Part shown: positions 1 to 6,067 of the stretch, piece after piece
How the letters are laid out: each line of letters begins with the position of its first letter
Position numbering within the stretch: the stretch's first letter is position 1
NCBI GenBank assembly: GCA_900553245.1
Contig: USCP01000079.1
Span: forward strand, 1 to 8,601
Direction of reading: 5' to 3'
Length of the DNA stretch: 8,601 nt
Source: an uncultured Peptococcaceae bacterium
GTDB taxonomy: Bacteria; Bacillota; Peptococcia; Peptococcales; Peptococcaceae
Notes under the pieces: generated by a model
The model's database searches: none
What the model saw: only the letters and a program-made list of their open reading frames with translations
What the model was told of the DNA's origin: nothing
Program-made: the position numbers and the translations under genes

Positions 1-16
1 ATATCTATTATATAAG

Positions 17-44
17 AAAAAGGCCGCCTTTCGGCGACCTTTTT
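17..44 (-). terminator. Hairpin with T-run, likely bidirectional terminator
   Basis: The arms are AAAAAGG-C-CGCC and GGCG-A-CCTTTTT around a TTTC loop, with one internal mismatch. The A-run and T-run flanks make it a rho-independent terminator in either direction. It is the second hairpin downstream of the rubredoxin gene and may also serve a convergent gene beyond the left edge, which cannot be seen. Confidence 0.7.
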
Positions 45-54
45 CGACAGTCTG

Positions 55-81
55 AAAGCCGTTCCCTCAGGAACGGCTTTT
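55..81 (-). terminator. Perfect hairpin after the rubredoxin gene
   Basis: An 11-bp perfect stem (AAAGCCGTTCC with GGAACGGCTTT, positions 55-65 and 70-80) closes a 4-nt loop 18 nt after the rubredoxin stop. On the minus strand only TTT follows the stem, so termination may rely on this hairpin together with the next one at 17-44. Confidence 0.65.
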
Positions 82-98
82 GAGTATTCAGTTATAAA

Positions 99-257
99 TT
101 ATTCAGCTACGAAATCGCCTTTGCCAGCGCCGCAGAGTGGGCAACCCCAATCTTCTGGGATGTCAGCGAAAGCGGTACCAGCAGCAACACCGTTGTCTGG
201 ATCGCCAACAGCTGGGTCATATACATAGCCACAAAGTTCACATACGAATTTTTCCAT
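99..257 (-). CDS. Rubredoxin (52 aa)
   Basis: This small cytoplasmic one-electron carrier has a mononuclear Fe(Cys)4 centre. In anaerobes rubredoxins typically pass electrons to superoxide reductase, rubrerythrin or flavodiiron proteins that detoxify oxygen and peroxide; the partner here is not in the window. The protein reads MEKFVCELCGYVYDP at the start. It carries both knuckles, Cys6-Glu-Leu-Cys9-Gly-Tyr and Cys39-Pro-Leu-Cys42-Gly, with the typical IPEDWGCP stretch before the second one. Its 52-residue length is normal for the family. The ATG (257-255) has GAGGAA at 265-270, 7 nt upstream. Terminators follow immediately and a promoter lies about 60 nt upstream, so it is probably monocistronic. 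It is too short for many ORF callers, but the family assignment is unambiguous. Confidence 0.97.
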   Translation of the reverse strand: MEKFVCELCGYVYDPAVGDPDNGVAAGTAFADIPEDWGCPLCGAGKGDFVAE

Positions 258-308
258 AATAAAATTCCTCACTTTCGATATATTAATCTCTTATTTGATA
301 TCTCTTAC

Positions 309-328
309 TGTGATTAAATCATATCACA
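309..328. promoter_or_regulatory. Inverted repeat over the rubredoxin -10
   Basis: TGTGAT (309-314) and ATCACA (323-328) form a 6-bp inverted repeat with an 8-nt spacer. It overlaps the predicted -10 of the rubredoxin promoter, the position expected of a repressor site. The half-sites resemble those of Rex and CRP/FNR, but the spacing is 4 nt longer than in either (N10 between TGTGA and TCACA rather than N6). The regulator is therefore not identified. Confidence 0.35.
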
Positions 329-346
329 ATAATATGCCCTTTGCAA
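318..346 (-). promoter_or_regulatory. Sigma-A-type promoter of rubredoxin
   Basis: On the minus strand TTGCAA (346-341) and TATGAT (323-318) are separated by 17 nt. The -10 matches the consensus at 5 of 6 positions and the -35 at 4 of 6. Transcription should begin near 311, giving a leader of about 54 nt before the ATG at 257. Confidence 0.6.
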
Positions 347-378
347 GCATATTTCACAAAAATTTAGTTTATCCCTTC

Positions 379-421
379 AAAAAAACAAAAGCGACACCTT
401 TATACTGTCCATTTATGTCAC
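379..421 (-). terminator. Possible terminator of the mgtC pair
   Basis: On the minus strand GTGACA (421-416) can pair with TGTCGC (396-391), including one G-U pair, across a 19-nt loop. A T-rich run (TTTTGTTTTTTT, 390-379) follows. It lies 34 nt after the stop of the second mgtC gene. The stem is short and the loop long, so this is a moderate call. Confidence 0.4.
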
Positions 422-454
422 CTTAATAGGCTGAGAGTGTTTTTATTACCGCTT

Positions 455-1141
455 TTAGAAACGTTCTGCCACAACAACGTCATCAATTTCGCGCAAGGCA
501 CTCAATACATTCTCTGCCACCAGCCCCTTTGACAATCGCAACGACAAAAGCGCCACCACCATGGTCTGTGGGGCTTTCGGACGAGTGATTTCAAGGTTCA
601 TAATATCGATATTTTTGCGACGGCAATACAAGATGACCTTATCCACTACATCCGGGTTGGTGTATTCCAAAAACACGTGCACATTGGAGGTCTTTGCCAC
701 TACAAAATGTTCCAGACGCAAAAAGACCGTTACTGCCACTTCAACCAAGAAGGTCGCCAGGATGGCGCCTTCGTAAAACCCTGCCCCAATGGCCAAGCCA
801 ATGATGGCGGAGGTCCATAGTCCCGCTGCGGTGGTAAGCCCGCGTACACGTTGCTTACTGGTAATGATGGTCCCTGCCCCTAAAAAACCGATCCCTGCAA
901 TAACCTGCGCCCCTAAACGGCTGATATCGGTAAAATAGCCCATATAGAGAAATAAATATTGGCTAGTGAGGGTGGTCAAGGACGCCCCCAAGCAAACAAG
1001 AATATGGGTACGGAAACCGGCGGTATGGCGGGACATGGTACGCTCAATGCCGATAATCCCTCCACAAATAACTGCCAAAAACATGCGCAGTGCCACTGTA
1101 GCCAGGGACAACTGTCTCAATCCTTCAAAAATATCTAACAT
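455..1141 (-). CDS. MgtC/SapB family membrane protein, distal copy (228 aa)
   Basis: This is a small inner-membrane protein of the MgtC/SapB family. In Salmonella, MgtC supports growth in low Mg2+ and inside macrophages, inhibits the F1Fo ATP synthase and affects phosphate uptake; it is not a Mg2+ transporter. The N-terminal half (about residues 15-140) holds four to five hydrophobic segments. It also carries the family signatures GGIIGIER (27-34), AGFRTH (41-46), SRLGAQVIAGIGFLGAGT (74-91) and RGLTTAAGLW (100-109). Residues from about 150 to 228 form a soluble C-terminal domain of the ACT-like kind found in MgtC. The length matches Salmonella MgtC (about 230). The ATG at 1141 has AAAGGAGG 7 nt upstream, and this site abuts the stop of the upstream paralogue. 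The two genes are therefore almost certainly co-transcribed and probably translationally coupled. The exact physiological role in this organism is unknown. Confidence 0.93.
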   Translation of the reverse strand: MLDIFEGLRQLSLATVALRMFLAVICGGIIGIERTMSRHTAGFRTHILVCLGASLTTLTSQYLFLYMGYFTDISRLGAQVIAGIGFLGAGTIITSKQRVRGLTTAAGLWTSAIIGLAIGAGFYEGAILATFLVEVAVTVFLRLEHFVVAKTSNVHVFLEYTNPDVVDKVILYCRRKNIDIMNLEITRPKAPQTMVVALLSLRLSKGLVAENVLSALREIDDVVVAERF

Positions 1142-1155
1142 CCTTGTCCCTCCTT

Positions 1156-1890
1156 TTAACTTTCATGCACGTGACTGACATGGTCTAAACGCGCCACTGC
1201 TGCCATGATGGTGGTGAGTGAGGTTTGCTGTGGCAATTCGATGACCAACTCTATCTCCGGTTTCTTACGAGGTATCATCCCACCGTTCGGCAAATTCATT
1301 TCCATAATATCGGCCCCTTGAGAACGTATGGAAACAATCACATCCCCAATGTCGGTCATATTCTCCACTTCTACACACAGACTGGCCACCTTTGACAAAT
1401 CAAGGAGCTTTGTCTTTAAATTTCCAAATAAATACATCGCTAAATAAATTAACGCAACCGCCAACACGGCACATTCATAAAACCCAGCGCCGATGGCAAG
1501 CCCCATACACGCGGAAGCCCAAAGTCCTGCGGCAGTAGTAAGCCCTTTAATCTTATCGTCACTGGTGACCAAGATGGTCCCTGCCCCTAAAAAGCCAATC
1601 CCGTTGATAACCTGCGCGCCAAGACGGGACACATCGGTACTAATCCCAAGGCTTTCACTAGCAGCCCGCCATTCGGTGGTGAGCATGATATATTCGTATT
1701 GACTGATGATGATGGTGAGCGCTGCCCCCACACATACCAACATATACGTCCGAAAGCCCGCAAGACCTTTCGGACGACGCATGCGTTCACGGCTGAGGCC
1801 AATCAGCCCGCCGCAAATCATGGCCATCACAAGACGCAGGCTCACGCCCAGAAAGCTGATTTCACGAAACACGTCCAATGCCTGAATCAC
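1156..1890 (-). CDS. MgtC/SapB family membrane protein, proximal copy (244 aa)
   Basis: This is the first gene of the tandem mgtC operon and is clearly paralogous to its downstream neighbour. The signatures are GGLIGLSR (27-34), AGFRTY (44-49), SRLGAQVINGIGFLGAGT (88-105) and KGLTTAAGLW (115-124), followed by a C-terminal ACT-like domain (about 165-244). It differs in two ways. The acidic residue in the G-x-E-R signature is Ser33 here. The loop before the SRLGAQV motif is about 13 residues longer than in the other copy and is polar (around 70-86). Translation starts at GTG (1890-1888), chosen because AGGAGG (1904-1899) sits 8 nt upstream and the N-terminus then aligns with the paralogue. Its promoter faces away from the LysR-type regulator, suggesting control by that protein. 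The pair may form hetero-oligomers or act under different conditions; the sequence does not decide. Confidence 0.92.
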   Translation of the reverse strand: MIQALDVFREISFLGVSLRLVMAMICGGLIGLSRERMRRPKGLAGFRTYMLVCVGAALTIIISQYEYIMLTTEWRAASESLGISTDVSRLGAQVINGIGFLGAGTILVTSDDKIKGLTTAAGLWASACMGLAIGAGFYECAVLAVALIYLAMYLFGNLKTKLLDLSKVASLCVEVENMTDIGDVIVSIRSQGADIMEMNLPNGGMIPRKKPEIELVIELPQQTSLTTIMAAVARLDHVSHVHES

Positions 1891-1932
1891 GGTATTGTCC
1901 TCCTCTTCCCATTTTCTAAATGAATCTTTTTC

Positions 1933-1961
1933 ATTTTAGACGTGTCTGTCCCAACTTTCAA
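1933..1961 (-). promoter_or_regulatory. Promoter of the tandem mgtC operon
   Basis: On the minus strand TTGAAA (1961-1956), a 17-nt spacer and TAAAAT (1938-1933) give 4 of 6 and 5 of 6 matches to the consensus. The start site is expected near 1926, leaving a leader of about 36 nt. That is too short for a Mg2+-sensing M-box riboswitch. Confidence 0.6.
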
Positions 1962-1977
1962 GCCCACAAATATGCTT

Positions 1978-1997
1978 AATCAGTACGACCCTTGATT
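1978..1997. promoter_or_regulatory. Candidate LysR-type operator
   Basis: AATCA (1978-1982) and TGATT (1993-1997) form an inverted repeat with a 10-nt spacer in the divergent intergenic region. Its centre is about 62 nt upstream of the predicted mgtC start site, close to the -65 position typical of LysR-type activation sites. It also overlaps the first bases of the regulator's own -35, as expected for autorepression. Assignment rests on position and symmetry only. Confidence 0.4.
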
Positions 1998-2025
1998 GAC
2001 AGGCCTTTATGGCGCACTTTATAAT
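1996..2025 (+). promoter_or_regulatory. Consensus promoter of the LysR-type regulator
   Basis: TTGACA (1996-2001) and TATAAT (2020-2025) both match the sigma-A/sigma-70 consensus perfectly, with an 18-nt spacer. Transcription should begin near 2032, about 30 nt before the ATG. Such a strong promoter for a regulator fits a gene held in check by autorepression. Confidence 0.8.
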
Positions 2026-2061
2026 GGGAAGACAAGATTACCTTAGCTAAGGAGGTTTCCT

Positions 2062-2985
2062 ATGCGTATTGAGCAGTTAGAATATTTTCTTCACGTTGCC
2101 AACTACGGCTCCCTTTCCCTTACCGCAAATAAAATCAACGTCGGTCAGCCAACCCTTTCCGCAGCCATTGCCGGACTGGAAAAAGAAGTGGGACGCCCAC
2201 TTTTTCGCCGTACACGCCGTGGGATGGATTTGACCGCATTCGGCCGCGAAATTCTTCCCTTGGTGGAAAAGACCGTCGATGACTATTATGACATTAAGAA
2301 AAAAGCTGGGATGGCAACCACCGTCAACCTAAACGTCTATTTGGAAGCCACCTATTTTACCGGCACCATCTTAAACGACGCACTCTTTCATACCCGCGCG
2401 ATGTTTCCGGAGGTCACCTTCACCATGCGCCAGGGCTTAATGAGCGACGTGTTACATGACCTCACCGATAACCGTGCGTCCATCGGGCTTTCTGCCGCCT
2501 TGGACTTTAATCTGAGTCGCCACCGTGAATATGCAAGCAGCTTGAATTTGCGCCTGATGCCGCAGTATAACGACAATCTTTGTTTGTGTGTCAAAAGCGG
2601 CGGGGCCTTCCAAAGCCTCTCCTCGATTCGCCTTAGCCATCTGCCAACGCAGGTACCGATTTCCCTGCCACGCGACTTAACCGATCCCGGCTTTATCAAG
2701 GCACAAACCCGTTGGAGCGACGTGCCGAAAAACCTTGTTTTTGATGATGCCAACAGCCTCTATCAATGTGTCTATTCCAACGACAATATCGGCTTTACGA
2801 GCCTTTTGGCCGCACGCAACCATCCCCTTTTCACCAGCGGTCTTTTAAAAACCGTCCCCCTCACCGACTCACCGGTAAACCTTGTCCATTACCTGACCTA
2901 TCCAATGGACCTGGCACTTTCGGATGTCGAGGCGGACATCGTTCAACAAATCGAAAATTTCTACGAGCATTTAGCCAACGAATGA
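2062..2985 (+). CDS. LysR-family transcriptional regulator (307 aa)
   Basis: This is a cytoplasmic DNA-binding regulator of the usual LysR length (about 300). Residues 1-62 form the winged helix-turn-helix: MRIEQLEYFLHVANYGSLSL opens it, the recognition region is GQPTLSAAIAGLEKEVG (28-44), and LFRRTRRGMDLTAFG (47-61) is the wing. A linker helix follows to about residue 90, then the periplasmic-binding-protein-like effector domain (about 90-300). The ATG has AAGGAGG (2049-2055) 6 nt upstream. It is transcribed divergently from the two mgtC genes across 171 nt, and LysR proteins most often control the adjacent divergent operon, so the mgtC pair is the likely target. The inducing ligand cannot be read from the sequence. 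A strong terminator follows, so the gene is monocistronic. Confidence 0.93.
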   Translation: MRIEQLEYFLHVANYGSLSLTANKINVGQPTLSAAIAGLEKEVGRPLFRRTRRGMDLTAFGREILPLVEKTVDDYYDIKKKAGMATTVNLNVYLEATYFTGTILNDALFHTRAMFPEVTFTMRQGLMSDVLHDLTDNRASIGLSAALDFNLSRHREYASSLNLRLMPQYNDNLCLCVKSGGAFQSLSSIRLSHLPTQVPISLPRDLTDPGFIKAQTRWSDVPKNLVFDDANSLYQCVYSNDNIGFTSLLAARNHPLFTSGLLKTVPLTDSPVNLVHYLTYPMDLALSDVEADIVQQIENFYEHLANE

Positions 2986-2994
2986 TTTTTCTAC

Positions 2995-3024
2995 GCACCA
3001 TCTGTGACGGATGGTGCTTTTTTT
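2995..3024 (+). terminator. Terminator of the LysR-type gene
   Basis: GCACCATC (2995-3002) pairs perfectly with GATGGTGC (3010-3017) around a 7-nt loop, followed by seven T. It starts 10 nt after the stop codon and is a standard rho-independent terminator. Confidence 0.9.
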
Positions 3025-3044
3025 GTAAAATCATGCTTTGCCCC

Positions 3045-3073
3045 TTGCAATCTCCCAACTTTAGTAGTATGGT
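3045..3073 (+). promoter_or_regulatory. Probable promoter of trkA-trkH
   Basis: TTGCAA (3045-3050), a 17-nt spacer and TATGGT (3068-3073) give 4 of 6 matches at each element, a moderate promoter. The -35 hexamer is identical to that of the rubredoxin promoter. The predicted start, near 3080, coincides with the first base of a leader hairpin. Confidence 0.45.
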
Positions 3074-3079
3074 TTGTAC

Positions 3080-3118
3080 GCTGAGACATCAGCACTAACA
3101 GCGGCGTCAGTCCGTCGC
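3080..3118 (+). promoter_or_regulatory. Two hairpins in the trkA leader
   Basis: GCTGA-GACA-TCAGC (3080-3093) is a perfect 5-bp stem with a tetraloop. GCGGCG (3101-3106) pairs with CGTCGC (3113-3118), with one G-U, around a 6-nt loop. The second stem ends 3 nt before the AAGGAGGT ribosome binding site (3122-3129). The leader is only about 58 nt and matches no riboswitch I recognise. The hairpins could stabilise the transcript or modulate ribosome access. Confidence 0.3.
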
Positions 3119-3137
3119 ATGAAGGAGGTATCACATC

Positions 3138-4508
3138 ATGCATGTGGTGATTGTTGGGGTTGGCAAAATCGGTAGCATTATCTGCCGTGAATTGGTCGAT
3201 ACCCACGATGTGGTTGTCATTGAAAAAAGCCAAGATGTTCTCGATGCGGTCATCAACTCAACCGACGTTTCCGGGATTGTCGGAAGCGGTGTGGAATATG
3301 ACACCCTCATGAGCGCCGGTGCCGATCAGTGCGATGTATTTATCGCGGTGACGGCGCATGACGAAATCAACATGATTGCTTGTATTTTTGCAAAACGCAT
3401 GGGTGCAAAATATACTATCGCTCGAGTACGTGAACATGAATACATGACACATCAAGAATTTATGCGTAAAAGCGTAGGGATTGATGCTATTATCAATCCC
3501 GAAAAAGAATCTGCACATCAAATAATGAGCTTATTACGATTTCCCTCAACTGCGCAAATTGAATCCTTTCTCCGTGGTCGTGTGAACATCGTTGAATATC
3601 CTCTTCCCGATTCTCATCCTTTTGTTGGCCTTTCCTTAACTGAATTTCAACAACAATTCAAAGAACATATCTTAGTCTGTATTGTAGAGCGCAAAGGAAA
3701 AGCAATGATTCCAAAAGGTGATTTCGTACTACAAAGCGGTGATATTCTTCATATTAGGGGACCTGCCGATGAAATCCAAGATTTCTTTCGCCGTGATAAA
3801 ATGGGTTGTCACAAAAAGAAAATTCGTTCAGTAATGATTATCGGCGGTGGACGGCTTACCCACTATCTTTTAGACGAAATGCAAAAAACACAAACACGCT
3901 ATCATGTAAAAGTTCTTGAAATCAATCGTCAAAAAGCCGAAGCACTTGCTCAGCGTCATCCGGAAGCAGAAATCGTACTTGCCGATGGTAGCAACTATCG
4001 CCACCTCGAGGAAGAAGGCTTAACCAGTTATGATTGTTTAATTGCATTAACCGGTATTGACGAAGAAAACATCTTAATTGCAATGTACGCCCATAAGCGC
4101 GGTCTAAAGCGCTATATTACTAAAGTCAATCGTACCCAGTTATTAGAAATTCTTGGTGAAGATCGATTAAAAGCCATTATCACGCCGGGCAAACTCATTG
4201 CTGATACCATCGTACGCTTAACGCGAGCAGTGGATGATGCACGCGGTCGCGACGTCGAAGCACTCTTTCGCTTAGTTGATAATCAAGTGGAAGCGCTTCA
4301 ATTCTTAGTGCCAAACGGTTCCAAAATAGTTGAAAAAGAACTCCGCGATTTACCAATAAAAAACAATGTTCTCATTGCCGCTATCATGCACACCGGCGTT
4401 CACCTTTTCCCAAGCGGGAAAGATAAGCTTCATGCCGGTGACATTATCATTGTTACCACCACCGATCACTCCCTGCGCTCTATCGACGACATTCTTGAAA
4501 AGGAGTGA
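3138..4508 (+). CDS. trkA: Trk system potassium uptake protein TrkA (456 aa)
   Basis: This is the cytosolic nucleotide-binding gating subunit of the Trk K+ uptake system; it binds NAD(H) and ATP/ADP and controls the TrkH channel. The protein has the full duplicated architecture: RCK-N 1 (about 1-118), RCK-C 1 (about 138-218), RCK-N 2 (about 229-350) and RCK-C 2 (about 368-453). Its length matches E. coli TrkA (458). The first Rossmann motif, GVGKIG (7-12), is intact, with Glu29 at the end of the second strand, typical of NAD binding. The second, GGGRLT (236-241), has Thr in place of the third glycine, so that site may bind nucleotide weakly or differently. The ATG has AAGGAGGT 8 nt upstream. 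trkH starts 4 nt after the stop, so the two form an operon. GC content falls sharply inside the gene near 3360. Confidence 0.96.
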   Translation: MHVVIVGVGKIGSIICRELVDTHDVVVIEKSQDVLDAVINSTDVSGIVGSGVEYDTLMSAGADQCDVFIAVTAHDEINMIACIFAKRMGAKYTIARVREHEYMTHQEFMRKSVGIDAIINPEKESAHQIMSLLRFPSTAQIESFLRGRVNIVEYPLPDSHPFVGLSLTEFQQQFKEHILVCIVERKGKAMIPKGDFVLQSGDILHIRGPADEIQDFFRRDKMGCHKKKIRSVMIIGGGRLTHYLLDEMQKTQTRYHVKVLEINRQKAEALAQRHPEAEIVLADGSNYRHLEEEGLTSYDCLIALTGIDEENILIAMYAHKRGLKRYITKVNRTQLLEILGEDRLKAIITPGKLIADTIVRLTRAVDDARGRDVEALFRLVDNQVEALQFLVPNGSKIVEKELRDLPIKNNVLIAAIMHTGVHLFPSGKDKLHAGDIIIVTTTDHSLRSIDDILEKE

Positions 4509-4512
4509 AGCT

Positions 4513-5961
4513 ATGAATCGCCAAATGGTTCTTACTGTTACAGGTCGAGTAATCTTTATGATTGGAGTTCTTATGATCTTGCCAATCATAGTAGCATTTT
4601 ACTATCAAGAAGGCTGGGAAACACTGGGACCACTCACAAAAGCTATGGTCATTACACTCTTTTGCGGTGGGCTCTTTGCTTTCAAAAGTCCTAAAAATAA
4701 ATCCATCTACGTACGCGAAGCAATTACCATCACCAGCCTGTCTTGGCTTTTTACAGTATTTTTCGGAGCCCTGCCATTCGTCTTTTCGGATGCGATTCCA
4801 TCACTTGTTGATGCTTTTTTTGAAAGCGCCTCCGGATTTACCACAACAGGCTCCAGTATTTTAACCGATGTCGAAGCCTTACCAAATTCTTTACTTTTTT
4901 GGCGCAGTTTCAGTCACTTTATCGGTGGAATGGGGGTATTAGTTTTTGCCATCGCCCTCATTCCGGGCTCTAGCAGTGAAAGTATTCACCTCATGAAAAC
5001 AGAAATGCCCGGCCCGACCTTCGAAAAGGTCATGAGCCGTGTGCGCGAAGTTGCCCGTGTATTCTATGTTCTATATGCCATCCTCACCGTAGTCTTGGTC
5101 ATCATTCTCATTGTCGCCGGTATGACGCCTTTTGATGCCATGATTCATGCTTTTGGAACAGCCGGCACTGGCGGATTCAGTAACTACAACGATTCCGTAG
5201 CGCATTTCCAATCGGTGCCGATTGAACTGATTCTATCTGTCGGCATGCTTATTTTTGGGGTCAACTTTAATATTTATTTCTTTGCCTTACGCGGGCGTCC
5301 CTCCATTTTCTTTAAAAGTGAAGAATTACGATGGTATCTTGGCATTGTCACCTTTGCTATTTTAGGACTTGTATTTTCAACTTTCCACCTCTACAGTGGA
5401 GATCTCTTTACATGTATGAAAAATGCACTTTTTTCTGTATCCACCATCATCACAACAACAGGATTTGGAACAGTAGACTTTACTCTGTGGCCACTCTTTA
5501 GCCAACTCATTTTACTTCTGCTCATGTTTATAGGTGGCTGTGCCGGTTCTACTGCCGGTGGGCTCAAGGTTAGTCGTATCGTGGCATTAGTCAAACTTAT
5601 CTTCAAAAAATTCCAAAAAGCCATCAATCCAAAACGAATTACAGTTGTAATGTACGAAAAAAAATCTCTCAATGAACGCGTACAAAACGACATTGCTCTC
5701 TATTTTCTCTTATACGTCTTTACCTTTATCATCTTGGTGCTCTTGATTTCTTTTGAAAATCTCGACTTCACCACCACCTTTAGTTCTGTAGCGGCAACAT
5801 TTAACAACATTGGCCCCGGGCTCGGCGCCGTCGGACCAAAGGGCAACTTTGCCGCATTCAGCGATTTTTCCAAATGTGTCTTTTCCTTTGCAATGATTGC
5901 GGGGCGTTTGGAAATTTTACCGCTCATCTTGCTCTTCGCCCCCTCTACCTGGCGTCCCTAA
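4513..5961 (+). CDS. trkH: Trk system potassium uptake protein TrkH (482 aa)
   Basis: This is the integral membrane K+-translocating subunit of the Trk system. It has the expected four-fold repeat of helix, pore loop and helix, plus extra N-terminal helices. The four pore loops with their filter glycines are visible: TTTGSS (110-115), TAGTGG (216-221), TTTGFG (314-319) and NNIGPG (431-436). The intramembrane gating loop GGCAGSTAGGLK (341-352) and the conserved GRLE (464-467) in the last helix are present. The length equals that of E. coli TrkH, longer than KtrB. The reading frame is open upstream to 4366, but the ATG at 4513 is the true start. AAGGAG (4500-4505) lies 7 nt before it, and the upstream extension is hydrophilic, unlike the family and wholly inside trkA. 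Translation is probably coupled to trkA. Confidence 0.96.
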   Translation: MNRQMVLTVTGRVIFMIGVLMILPIIVAFYYQEGWETLGPLTKAMVITLFCGGLFAFKSPKNKSIYVREAITITSLSWLFTVFFGALPFVFSDAIPSLVDAFFESASGFTTTGSSILTDVEALPNSLLFWRSFSHFIGGMGVLVFAIALIPGSSSESIHLMKTEMPGPTFEKVMSRVREVARVFYVLYAILTVVLVIILIVAGMTPFDAMIHAFGTAGTGGFSNYNDSVAHFQSVPIELILSVGMLIFGVNFNIYFFALRGRPSIFFKSEELRWYLGIVTFAILGLVFSTFHLYSGDLFTCMKNALFSVSTIITTTGFGTVDFTLWPLFSQLILLLLMFIGGCAGSTAGGLKVSRIVALVKLIFKKFQKAINPKRITVVMYEKKSLNERVQNDIALYFLLYVFTFIILVLLISFENLDFTTTFSSVAATFNNIGPGLGAVGPKGNFAAFSDFSKCVFSFAMIAGRLEILPLILLFAPSTWRP

Positions 5962-5966
5962 AACTA

Positions 5967-6001
5967 AAAATACGTCACTACAACTTGTAGCGACGCATTT
6001 T
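5967..6001 (-). terminator. Hairpin between convergent trkH and phosphate transporter genes
   Basis: The arms 5967-5982 and 5986-6001 pair over 16 positions around an ACT loop. On the plus strand two A-C mismatches interrupt the stem. On the minus strand these become G-U pairs, so the stem is continuous and ends in a T-run. It can terminate both transcription units and is slightly better formed for the minus-strand gene. Confidence 0.75.
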
Positions 6002-6032
6002 CTATATCAATTACACGACTTTTTCCTATCAC

Positions 6033-6064
6033 AAAAAACGACGACCCACCGGTCGTCGTTTTTT
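6033..6064. terminator. Strong bidirectional terminator
   Basis: A perfect 14-bp stem (6033-6046 with 6051-6064) closes a CACC loop and has A6 and T6 flanks, so it works in both directions. It lies 3 nt after the stop of the minus-strand phosphate transporter gene and backs up the hairpin at 5967-6001 for trkH. Confidence 0.92.
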
Positions 6065-6067
6065 AAA

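Noticed and set aside
309..328. CRP or Rex binding site at the rubredoxin promoter
   Set aside because: The half-sites are similar but the spacing between TGTGA and TCACA is 10 nt, not 6, so I report only an unassigned inverted repeat.
1891..2061. Mg2+-sensing M-box riboswitch before the mgtC operon
   Set aside because: The predicted leader is about 36 nt, while an M-box needs well over 100, and no matching fold was seen.
2766..3098. 110-codon plus-strand frame overlapping the end of the LysR gene
   Set aside because: It is a frame-shifted shadow of the LysR gene that runs through its terminator, with no ribosome binding site or known domain.
2986..3137. c-di-AMP (ydaO-type) riboswitch before trkA
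   Set aside because: The LysR terminator and the promoter occupy most of this gap, leaving about 58 nt of leader, too short for that class.
4366..4512. Upstream extension of the trkH reading frame
   Set aside because: It lies entirely within trkA, has no ribosome binding site and encodes a stretch unlike TrkH. The ATG at 4513 has an ideal AAGGAG and matches the family N-terminus.
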